From an uncultured Actinomycetes bacterium (GTDB taxonomy: Bacteria > Actinomycetota > Actinomycetes > Nanopelagicales > Nanopelagicaceae): a stretch of 9,549 nt of DNA. A program made the translations under genes and the position numbers. Below, in pieces: positions 1 through 5,404 of the stretch (position 1 is its first letter; every line of letters begins with the position of its first letter). The stretch is taken from NCBI GenBank assembly GCA_937860175.1, contig CALMBJ010000093.1, forward strand, positions 1 to 9,549. Reading direction: 5' to 3'. A model generated the notes under the pieces. That model did not search any database. It had not been told where the DNA came from and was given only the letters and a program-made list of their open reading frames with translations.

Positions 1-150
1 GAGTATCGCTGCATGCTCCATCAAATTAATCAGCAACGATGGAGCGATAATTGGAAGATCACCGATACCAATCGCAACCGATGTATCACCAGGGCGAACC
101 ACCATCTCGGTGAATCCGACCGCCCCTAAAACCTCATCCTCTGGCAACAT
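1..150 (-). CDS. Probable thioesterase-family protein (FlK-like), 3' end missing
   Basis: This is the first 50 codons of an open frame that leaves the window at its left edge; no stop interrupts it. The ATG at 150-148 has an AGGG Shine-Dalgarno-like run about 9 nt upstream, and an in-frame stop at 171-169 limits the start to this ATG or a TTG at 159. The residues VVRPGDTSVAIGIGDLP, followed by IIAPSLLINLMEHAAI, resemble the start of hot-dog thioesterases of the fluoroacetyl-CoA thioesterase-like group, where a similar D-T-x-x-A-x-G-x-G-x-L-P stretch leads into a long helix ending in a LME-A-A motif. Those enzymes hydrolyse acyl-CoA thioesters, but the substrate cannot be read here. Only 5 nt separate it from the rsrA stop, so it is very likely the last visible gene of the SRAP-sigR-rsrA operon. 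The family call rests on about 35 residues and is moderate. Confidence 0.55.
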   Translation of the reverse strand, partial: MLPEDEVLGAVGFTEMVVRPGDTSVAIGIGDLPIIAPSLLINLMEHAAIL

Positions 151-155
151 AGCAA

Positions 156-611
156 TCAACCCTGTCCATCATTTCTAGCTGTATTTGGGTCTATGTATCT
201 AATCTCTTCGGTGTGCTCGATAGTTACCTCGCGGTGCTCAATCTGACCAAACTCATCTATCTCAATTGAAATTTCGGTCATGCTGTACTGAGTTACAACC
301 TCTGTGAAGCTTCCACTCATTTGTGCGTGGATCTGGCGATAAATTGCATCATGTAATTCTTCTGGTGCCTTTTCATTACAGCTACGACGCAATGCATCTT
401 GCATTAACTGACGCATCGCTTGTTCATGAGCTAACTCAGCCTCGCATGCAGGACATGTTGCAATATGAACCTCTACCAATGCGACCTCTGGCTGTTCCAT
501 CTGTCCATCAATAAAGAGAACAAAGGAGTTCAGGACCTCATTACAGGCTAAATCGCTTCGATTGAGGTTATTGGAATCAAAACCATTTGCTCCAAAGATG
601 CTGAAACTCAT
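156..611 (-). CDS. rsrA: Zinc-binding anti-sigma factor, RsrA/RshA type
   Basis: Encodes a 151-residue cytoplasmic anti-sigma factor expected to hold the adjacent SigR inactive under reducing conditions and release it when its thiols are oxidised. The ZAS signature H-x3-C-x2-C is at H49, C53 and C56. An upstream Cys in the CNEVL context is C23. The C23-to-H49 distance of 26 residues equals C11-H37 in Streptomyces RsrA, so the zinc and redox-switch residues all appear present; C78 is an additional cysteine. The ATG at 611 overlaps the sigR stop by 4 nt (ATGA), implying translational coupling and balanced synthesis of the pair. RsrA proteins are usually near 105 residues. This one has about 12 extra residues before the first conserved Cys and a C-terminal tail of roughly 50 residues (about 100-151) that is strongly acidic and alternates Ile/Val with charged residues. 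No membrane segment is seen. Confidence 0.93.
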   Translation of the reverse strand: MSFSIFGANGFDSNNLNRSDLACNEVLNSFVLFIDGQMEQPEVALVEVHIATCPACEAELAHEQAMRQLMQDALRRSCNEKAPEELHDAIYRQIHAQMSGSFTEVVTQYSMTEISIEIDEFGQIEHREVTIEHTEEIRYIDPNTARNDGQG

Positions 612-1213
612 GGCTTAACCCCCGAACTCTTCTCGGTGTTATAACCCAGTTCCTTTGCATACTCTGTTAACCGTTCGCGCAGCTGTTTTCTTCCCCGATG
701 CAGGCGGGACATCACCGTTCCCGCAGGTACGCCAACAATTTCAGCGATCTCTTTGTAAGAAAAACCCTCTACATCGGCCAAGTACACCGCAATGCGAAAC
801 TCCTCCGGAATATCTTGCAGCGCACGTTTGATATCGGTATCGGGCATGTTTTCTAGCGCCTCTACCTCTGCAGATTTTCCCTGATCACTGGTGTGGGATG
901 CAGCATCGGCTAACTGCCAATCTTCAATCTCGCCAGCACTTAGCTGAGGTCGGCGCTGATCCTTACGATAAGAATTGATAAATGTTGTTGTCAGAACTCG
1001 GTACAACCATGCTCGCAGATTTGTTCCCGGTTCAAATTGATGAAATGAAGCAAAAGCTTTCAAATATGTATCTTGAACTAAATCCTTTGCATCATGCGGA
1101 TTTTTTGTATAACGCAAAGCTGCGGCGTATAACTGATCGGTGAAGGCAAGGGCATCTCGCTCGAAGCGGACAGTACGATCCGCTGAGCTCTCTTTAACTA
1201 GATCCGTTGACAT
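608..1213 (-). CDS. sigR: ECF RNA polymerase sigma factor, SigR/SigH type
   Basis: A 201-residue group IV sigma factor. Region 2 spans about residues 20-88 and includes the core-binding [11 protein letters not shown] stretch (44-54) and the -10 recognition helix around [18 protein letters not shown]. Region 4 spans about 128-182, with IPEEFR, then [24 protein letters not shown] forming the helix-turn-helix. These sequences are typical of the SigR (Streptomyces)/SigH (mycobacteria) group, which directs thioredoxin, protease and low-molecular-weight thiol genes after disulfide stress. The following rsrA gene overlaps it by 4 nt, confirming the pairing. It starts 17 nt after the SRAP stop, so it is probably cotranscribed. 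A TANNNT hexamer (TAGTGT, minus strand 1227-1222) lies 8 nt before the ATG and could give an extra leaderless transcript. I did not find a convincing SigR-type GGAAT/GTT promoter. The ATG at 1213 has only a weak AGG two nt upstream. Confidence 0.95.
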   Translation of the reverse strand: MSTDLVKESSADRTVRFERDALAFTDQLYAAALRYTKNPHDAKDLVQDTYLKAFASFHQFEPGTNLRAWLYRVLTTTFINSYRKDQRRPQLSAGEIEDWQLADAASHTSDQGKSAEVEALENMPDTDIKRALQDIPEEFRIAVYLADVEGFSYKEIAEIVGVPAGTVMSRLHRGRKQLRERLTEYAKELGYNTEKSSGVKP

Positions 1214-1230
1214 CGCCTAAAACACTATCG

Positions 1231-1974
1231 TTAAAAGAGGGTTTCTGGCTCTCCCAAAGGCAGTTCAAGGATTAAACCTTTTCCATTGTTGGCCACGCTA
1301 TTGACCGCGTTGGATACGGGATGGGCTTTCACAACTGATTCTGGGTTCTCAACAACCATTAAGGATTTCAATTCATTCACATCGGTATTGCGTGGATTGA
1401 GCCAGGTATCCCATCGCTCCTGTGGCATGAAGACAGGCATGCGGCTATGAATCGTTGCCAACTCACCTTGAGCCTCTTGGGTAATGATGGATGCGGTTTC
1501 AATTACTTCGCCATTGGGTGCTCGCCAACTGCTCCAAATTCCTGCGATCGGAAGCTGGCGATCATCACGCGCCGAAATATAGAAAGGTTGTTTAGGGGAG
1601 TACCGACCTAATGCGGTGGCCCATTCGTAATAACCAGATGCTGGAATTAAACAACGTGAGGCGCGAAAAGCATTTCTAAAGGTTGGCTTTTCATGAATTG
1701 ATTCGCTGCGGGCATTGATGGCACGAGATTGAGATGCACGAGCCTCTTGGTAATCAGTTAGCCATGGTCCGATTAATCCCCATGAAACCACCGCTATCGC
1801 CTTTTTCGCTGCTACATCATTACCTGTTTGATCATTGGCTCGAATGATGTAAATGGGATTTGTCGGAGCGATATTCCAGTTCAGTGGCAGCGAACTTTCA
1901 GGAGAGGTTCCGGTTACTGAGAACTGCTCCATAAGCTCGCGCATATCCGCGGTTTGCGCATAACGTCCACACAT
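1231..1974 (-). CDS. SRAP domain protein (HMCES/YedK family abasic-site DNA-protein crosslinker)
   Basis: A full-length 247-residue SRAP (SOS response-associated peptidase) protein. Family members use Cys2, freed by removal of the initiator Met, to form a stable thiazolidine crosslink with abasic sites in single-stranded DNA, shielding them from cleavage and error-prone bypass. All hallmarks are visible: MCGRYA with C2, W33-N34-I-A-P, the INARSE motif with R89 and E91, GYYEW with E117, and IHSRMP with H176. YedK is the E. coli homologue; I leave the symbol blank because actinobacterial copies are usually unnamed. It is transcribed away from aroA and is the first gene of the leftward cluster, 17 nt upstream of sigR. 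There is no Shine-Dalgarno sequence before the ATG at 1974; a TACCCT hexamer 6 nt upstream suggests leaderless expression. Linkage of this family with sigR/sigH and aroA is, from memory, also seen in mycobacteria. Confidence 0.93.
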   Translation of the reverse strand: MCGRYAQTADMRELMEQFSVTGTSPESSLPLNWNIAPTNPIYIIRANDQTGNDVAAKKAIAVVSWGLIGPWLTDYQEARASQSRAINARSESIHEKPTFRNAFRASRCLIPASGYYEWATALGRYSPKQPFYISARDDRQLPIAGIWSSWRAPNGEVIETASIITQEAQGELATIHSRMPVFMPQERWDTWLNPRNTDVNELKSLMVVENPESVVKAHPVSNAVNSVANNGKGLILELPLGEPETLF

Positions 1975-1980
1975 AATTCA

Positions 1981-1986
1981 AGGGTA
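1981..1986 (-). promoter_or_regulatory. Candidate -10 element for the SRAP-sigR-rsrA operon (leaderless)
   Basis: On the minus strand the hexamer TACCCT fits the actinobacterial TANNNT -10 pattern and ends 6 nt before the ATG at 1974. That spacing would start the transcript at or near the A of the start codon. No Shine-Dalgarno sequence precedes this ATG, which agrees with leaderless translation. No convincing -35 is visible. Sequence inspection only. Confidence 0.4.
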
Positions 1987-2006
1987 TCGCAGGAGCGGTC
2001 TGCGGT

Positions 2007-2012
2007 TAGACT
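2007..2012 (+). promoter_or_regulatory. Candidate -10 element for aroA (leaderless)
   Basis: TAGACT matches the common actinobacterial -10 form and ends 6 nt before the aroA ATG at 2019, the geometry expected for a leaderless mRNA. The only purine run before the ATG is a weak TTAGGCG. The same TAGACT hexamer recurs upstream of hisN. The facing -10 for the SRAP gene is 20 bp away, so the -35 region of each promoter falls on or near the other promoter's -10. Confidence 0.5.
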
Positions 2013-2018
2013 TAGGCG

Positions 2019-3320
2019 ATGACAAACAGCGCCCACTGGCCCGCGATTTACCGCGGCGCAACACCAGTTGATATCAGCGTTGTCATTCCCGGTTCAAAAT
2101 CTGTAACCAACCGTGCCTTGATTTTGGCGGCGCAAGCAAAGAGCCAATCTGTTTTGCGACGTCCACTAGTTTCTCGCGATAGCGAATTGATGATGACTGG
2201 ATTAAAGGCGTTAGGTGTTGGGATTGAAGAAAAGACAGTAACTGTTAATGGTCTGGAAGAGTTGCAGTGGGTTGTTACCCCGGCCGCCTTGCGCGGTGGC
2301 GTAAAAATCGATGTCGGTAACGCCGGAACCGTAATGCGTTTCTTGCCGCCGCTTGCAGCGCTAGCAACAGGTGAAGTGGCATTTGATGGCGATCCACGTT
2401 CATATGAGAGACCGCTAGGCCCTGTTATTAAAGCGTTAGAGGAGCTTGGTGTTTCAGTTGATCACGAGAACCGCTATAGCTTGCCGCTGAAGTTACATGG
2501 CACAGGTTCAATTCCTGGCGGCGAACTAACTATTGACGCATCTGCATCTAGCCAGTTCTTATCTGCATTGCTCTTGGTTGCACCAAGTTTTGAAAAGGGA
2601 ATCATTGCAAAGCATCAAGGTGGTTCGCTTCCGTCGATGCCCCATATTGAGATGACGGTCGAAATGCTTCGCGACTTTGGTGCAACTGTCGAAGTTGATT
2701 CAGCTAACAACACATGGCGCGTAAAGCCTGGTTTGTTGCATGGAAAAGATTTAGTGATCGAACCAGATTTATCAAATGCTGCACCATTTTTATCGCTTGC
2801 AATGGTTTGTGGTGGCAGTGTGACAATCGCTGATTGGCCTAAGGCAACAACTCAACCTGGCGATCAGCTGCGTTCTATCCTTACTTCGATGGGCGCAACT
2901 GTTTCAATGAGCGATGCTGGATTAACTCTTAAAGGCAGCGGAGTAATTCATGGAATCGATATTGATCTTCATGATGTTGGTGAGCTAACCCCTTCTATCG
3001 CAGCACTCGCCGCCCTTGCAGATTCACCATCACATTTACGGGGAATTGGGCACCTTCGCCTTCATGAAACCGATCGACTAGCTGCGCTTACACGTGAAAT
3101 TAACGCACTTGGTGGAAATGTGGTTGAAGAAGAAACCGCACTGCACATCACTCCTGCGCCGCTACATGCTGGTGTTTTCCATACATACGAAGATCACCGT
3201 TTAGCCACCGCTGGTGCGGTTTTAGGGTTAGTAGTTGCGGGAATTGAAGTTGAAAACATCGCAACAACTCGCAAGACCCTTCCTGATTTTCCAGGGCTTT
3301 GGAGCTCACTTTTAGTATGA
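2019..3320 (+). CDS. aroA: 3-phosphoshikimate 1-carboxyvinyltransferase (EPSP synthase)
   Basis: A complete 433-residue enzyme that transfers the enolpyruvyl group of PEP to shikimate-3-phosphate, giving EPSP, the sixth step of the shikimate pathway to chorismate and aromatic amino acids. Motifs in order: PGSKSVTNRA (24-33, catalytic Lys27), GNAGTVMRFLPP (100-111, PEP-binding loop with R107), SASSQF (175-180), PDLSNAAPFL (249-258), GELTPSIAAL (321-330), RLHETDR (347-353) and EDHRLA (391-396). The two repeated inside-out alpha/beta domains are covered and the length is normal. The residue after the loop Arg is Phe108, where E. coli has Pro101; I recall actinobacterial enzymes carrying Phe here, so this is probably lineage-typical. 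The stop overlaps the rsgA start by 4 nt (ATGA), indicating an aroA-rsgA operon. Expression is probably leaderless from TAGACT at 2007. Confidence 0.97.
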   Translation: MTNSAHWPAIYRGATPVDISVVIPGSKSVTNRALILAAQAKSQSVLRRPLVSRDSELMMTGLKALGVGIEEKTVTVNGLEELQWVVTPAALRGGVKIDVGNAGTVMRFLPPLAALATGEVAFDGDPRSYERPLGPVIKALEELGVSVDHENRYSLPLKLHGTGSIPGGELTIDASASSQFLSALLLVAPSFEKGIIAKHQGGSLPSMPHIEMTVEMLRDFGATVEVDSANNTWRVKPGLLHGKDLVIEPDLSNAAPFLSLAMVCGGSVTIADWPKATTQPGDQLRSILTSMGATVSMSDAGLTLKGSGVIHGIDIDLHDVGELTPSIAALAALADSPSHLRGIGHLRLHETDRLAALTREINALGGNVVEEETALHITPAPLHAGVFHTYEDHRLATAGAVLGLVVAGIEVENIATTRKTLPDFPGLWSSLLV

Positions 3321-4339
3321 GTCCACGCCAATACGATGAATCAGATGTGCGAATCCGCCCATCACGCAGCACCCGCCCCCGTAGCAAGGATCGACCATCC
3401 CATAACGATGCAGTTACAGCTTTAGTTACAACCGTTGATCGTGGTCGACAAACATGTATTACCGAAGATGGAACCATCGTTACCGCGATGCGAGCCCGAG
3501 AGCTAGGACCAAAATCCGTTGTTACAGGTGACAATGTTTCATTGGTAGGAGATGTCTCTGGTGATGAAGGAACTCTTGCTCGCATCGTTGCAGTGCAGGA
3601 GCGTCGCAACTCTTTGAGTCGCACCGTTGATGATGCTGCACAAGTCGAACGCACCATAGTTGCCAACATTGATCAGCTAGTAATTGTTGTCGCTGCTGCA
3701 AATCCAGAGCCTCGGCGTGGATTGATTGATCGCTTCTTGGTATCAGCCTTTACCGAAGGAATTGTTCCTAAGATTGTCGTCACAAAGACAGATATCAGTC
3801 CAGTCCCGACATTTCTTGCAGAGTATGAGGATTTAGATGTCGAGATCATCCACACTGCAATCAAGAGTAATTCACGTGAAAAAGATTTAGCAAAACTTCA
3901 CCAAGTACTTGAAGGCAAGATCTCCGTATTAGTTGGTCATTCAGGTGTCGGTAAATCAACCTTGATTAACGCCTTAGTCCCTGAAAGTAATCGGGCAACT
4001 GGTGATGTGAATGAGGCAACCGGACGTGGGCGTCACACATCCTCTAGTGCGATCGCCTTGCCTTTAGTCGATAGCGATGGATGGATTATTGATACCCCTG
4101 GTATCCGCGCATTTGGTCTTTCTCACATTGATAATCAGCGAATTGTTGATGCATTCAGTGATTTATCTGAGGTTGCAGCGAACTGTTTATCAAACTGCTC
4201 TCACGCTGAAAGTAGTTGCAAACTAGATGCATGGGCAGCACCTGATGGCGTTGCAAACACCCATAGAACAGCTCGCCTTGCCAGCCTACGCTCCTTGCTC
4301 GCGGTTAAGGATTCACAAGCGCAAGTCATAGAGGATTAG
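3317..4339 (+). CDS. rsgA: Ribosome small-subunit-dependent GTPase RsgA (YjeQ/EngC)
   Basis: A 340-residue circularly permuted GTPase that acts late in 30S subunit maturation, with GTPase activity stimulated by the small subunit. After a basic N-terminal tail (YDESDVRIRP, then RPRSKDRP, typical of actinobacterial RsgA) comes an OB-fold region of about residues 33-95. The G motifs appear in permuted order: G4 TKTD (156-159), G1/P-loop GHSGVGKST (207-215), a G2 candidate in GRGRHTS (237-243), and G3 DTPG (259-262). The C-terminal zinc knuckle is C290-x3-C294-x-H296-x4-C301. I chose the ATG at 3317 over an in-frame ATG at 3299 because it makes a 4-nt ATGA overlap with aroA, has GGAG 12 nt upstream, and the extra six residues (MELTFS) merely translate the end of aroA. 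It is translationally coupled to aroA. Confidence 0.95.
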   Translation: MSPRQYDESDVRIRPSRSTRPRSKDRPSHNDAVTALVTTVDRGRQTCITEDGTIVTAMRARELGPKSVVTGDNVSLVGDVSGDEGTLARIVAVQERRNSLSRTVDDAAQVERTIVANIDQLVIVVAAANPEPRRGLIDRFLVSAFTEGIVPKIVVTKTDISPVPTFLAEYEDLDVEIIHTAIKSNSREKDLAKLHQVLEGKISVLVGHSGVGKSTLINALVPESNRATGDVNEATGRGRHTSSSAIALPLVDSDGWIIDTPGIRAFGLSHIDNQRIVDAFSDLSEVAANCLSNCSHAESSCKLDAWAAPDGVANTHRTARLASLRSLLAVKDSQAQVIED

Positions 4340-4420
4340 TCACCCCATTCTTTTCTCTGCTTTTGCGAGTAATTCGCACCACCTAGATTCAGCCTGAGAG
4401 GTGATCAGTTCAATAATTGT

Positions 4421-4443
4421 TTAAGGGGAGGATGTTTCCTTAA
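4421..4443. repeat. Inverted repeat TTAAGG...CCTTAA upstream of hisN
   Basis: A perfect 6-bp dyad with an 11-nt centre; counting the next three pairs, 7 of 9 positions are symmetric (TTAAGGGGA and TTTCCTTAA around GGATG). It ends 5 bp before the TAGACT -10, so it covers the -35 region of the hisN promoter. That placement suits a repressor operator. It could also be chance symmetry, or an RNA stem in read-through transcripts from rsgA. Confidence 0.35.
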
Positions 4444-4448
4444 GCGAA

Positions 4449-4454
4449 TAGACT
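4449..4454 (+). promoter_or_regulatory. Candidate -10 element for the hisN-copA operon
   Basis: TAGACT, identical to the hexamer before aroA, ends 9 nt upstream of the hisN ATG at 4464. A start about 7 nt downstream would leave a leader of only a few bases. No Shine-Dalgarno sequence precedes the ATG, so the mRNA is probably effectively leaderless. No good -35 was found; that position is occupied by the TTAAGG/CCTTAA dyad. Confidence 0.5.
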
Positions 4455-4463
4455 GACACCACT

Positions 4464-5378
4464 ATGAGCGCAGCTATTGGTTCAGCACAGATTCTCGATG
4501 ATCTGGCCCTTGCCCACGCCTTAGCCGATCTATCAGATGCAATTACCCTAGATCGTTACCAAGCTCAAGATCTAGTAATAACGACAAAGCCAGATAACAC
4601 CCCTGTTACCGATGCAGATCGGGCGGTTGAAACCGCAATCCGTGAAGCTCTCGCAACACATCGCAGTACCGATGGTTTAGTGGGAGAAGAGTTTGGAAGC
4701 GACAAGGGAAGTTCTGGTCGCTACTGGGTTATCGATCCAATTGATGGAACTAAAAACTTTATGCGCGGAGTTCCTACCTGGGCAACGCTGATTGCACTTG
4801 TTCAGGTAGATGCATCTGGCAATGAAGAGGTAATCGTTGGAATTGCATCTGCGCCAGCACTTGCTCGTCGTTGGGCTGCTGCCAAGGGGTTTGGCGCAAC
4901 AGTTCGATTTGACGGCGCTGATTCAGCTTCTGCTTTTGGTGACTCATCTGATGATGATTACCTGTATGACAGCGAATTGAGCGATCAAGTAAAGACCAGC
5001 GAGAGTTATTCATTAGCTCCTAATGAAAAGAAGATTTCAGTGTCAAAGGTTTCATCTCTCAGCGATGCATCAATCTCATACTCAGATTTTGTTGGTTGGG
5101 GAGATCGCCTAGAACCTTTCCAAAAGATGTTGAGCCAAGCCTGGAGAACTCGTGGCATTGGTGATTTCTGGTCACATATGTTGGTGGCAGAGGGTGCTGT
5201 AGATGTTGCAATTGAGCCATCACTTGCACTGTGGGATATGGCAGCGCTCGACATTATTGTTCGAGAAGCAGGCGGAAGCTTTACAAATACCGCGGGCCAA
5301 AACGGGCCTTTTGGCGGAAGCGGCGTTTCAACCAATGGAGTTTTGCATAAGGCAGTAATCAACGGCTTGAACCCTTAA
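4464..5378 (+). CDS. hisN: Histidinol-phosphatase, inositol-monophosphatase family (HisN)
   Basis: A 304-residue Mg-dependent phosphatase of the IMPase superfamily. The metal and phosphate ligands are in place: TDAD (49-52), GEEFG (74-78), DPIDGTKNF (91-99, D91 and D94) and WDMAAL (257-262, D258). The sequence TKPDNTPVTDADRAVE, GTKNFMRGVPTWATLIAL and the YSDFVGWGD / GDFWSHMLVAEGAVD segments fit actinobacterial HisN, which removes phosphate from L-histidinol phosphate in histidine biosynthesis, better than general inositol phosphatases. From memory, Streptomyces also has this gene close to aroA and sigR. An Asp/Ser-rich insertion of about 35 residues (150-187) sits where relatives have a short GQGAW-like loop. 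The start has no ribosome binding site and is probably leaderless. copA follows within 26 nt. Substrate assignment is by similarity; another small phosphate ester is possible. Confidence 0.85.
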   Translation: MSAAIGSAQILDDLALAHALADLSDAITLDRYQAQDLVITTKPDNTPVTDADRAVETAIREALATHRSTDGLVGEEFGSDKGSSGRYWVIDPIDGTKNFMRGVPTWATLIALVQVDASGNEEVIVGIASAPALARRWAAAKGFGATVRFDGADSASAFGDSSDDDYLYDSELSDQVKTSESYSLAPNEKKISVSKVSSLSDASISYSDFVGWGDRLEPFQKMLSQAWRTRGIGDFWSHMLVAEGAVDVAIEPSLALWDMAALDIIVREAGGSFTNTAGQNGPFGGSGVSTNGVLHKAVINGLNP

Positions 5379-5404
5379 GAATGATGAGTCAGAAGAGAGC
5401 GACA

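Larger units (their letters stand above)
4340..4463 (+). other. Intergenic region between rsgA and hisN
   Basis: This 124-bp gap has no gene. It opens with a G-poor pyrimidine tract (4341-4364, a single G), then a short stem TGCGA/TCGCA around 4364-4377. Neither forms a clear intrinsic terminator; the C/U-rich tract could suit Rho-dependent termination, which is inference. A 5-bp CACCT/AGGTG dyad lies at 4380-4403. The right end holds the TTAAGG/CCTTAA dyad and the hisN -10, listed separately. A CTGAGA at 4394-4399 briefly suggests a TPP riboswitch, but the rest of that motif is absent. Confidence 0.6.

Noticed and set aside
1221..1255. Autoregulatory SigR promoter just before sigR (GGGAGA ... 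GTT on the minus strand)
   Set aside because: The -35 match is poor and the spacer is about 26 nt.
2060..2090. SigR-type promoter for the SRAP operon on the minus strand (GGGAAT at 2090-2085, GTT at 2062-2060)
   Set aside because: The spacer is 22 nt where about 18 is expected for SigR, and the GGGAAT is explained by the conserved V-I-P-G codons of aroA. Mycobacterial SigH sites tolerate longer spacers, so it is not fully excluded.
2316..2352. Phe in place of Pro at the E. coli Pro101-equivalent position of AroA as a glyphosate-tolerance change
   Set aside because: From memory, actinobacterial EPSP synthases normally have Phe here, and the rest of the loop is the sensitive-type GNAGT. It is probably lineage background.
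3299..3316. Earlier start for rsgA at 3299
   Set aside because: It adds only MELTFS, has no better ribosome site, and loses the 4-nt ATGA coupling with aroA; family proteins begin near the 3317 start.
3148..3669. Long minus-strand open frame (173 codons) across the aroA-rsgA junction
   Set aside because: It lies antisense to two conserved genes whose motifs are intact, has no family resemblance and no ribosome binding site; it is a shadow frame.
4380..4443. Possible TPP riboswitch, prompted by CTGAGA before hisN
   Set aside because: The other conserved parts of the thi-box (the ACCTGATCTGG-like and GGGA segments) are absent, and the gene downstream is not a thiamine gene.
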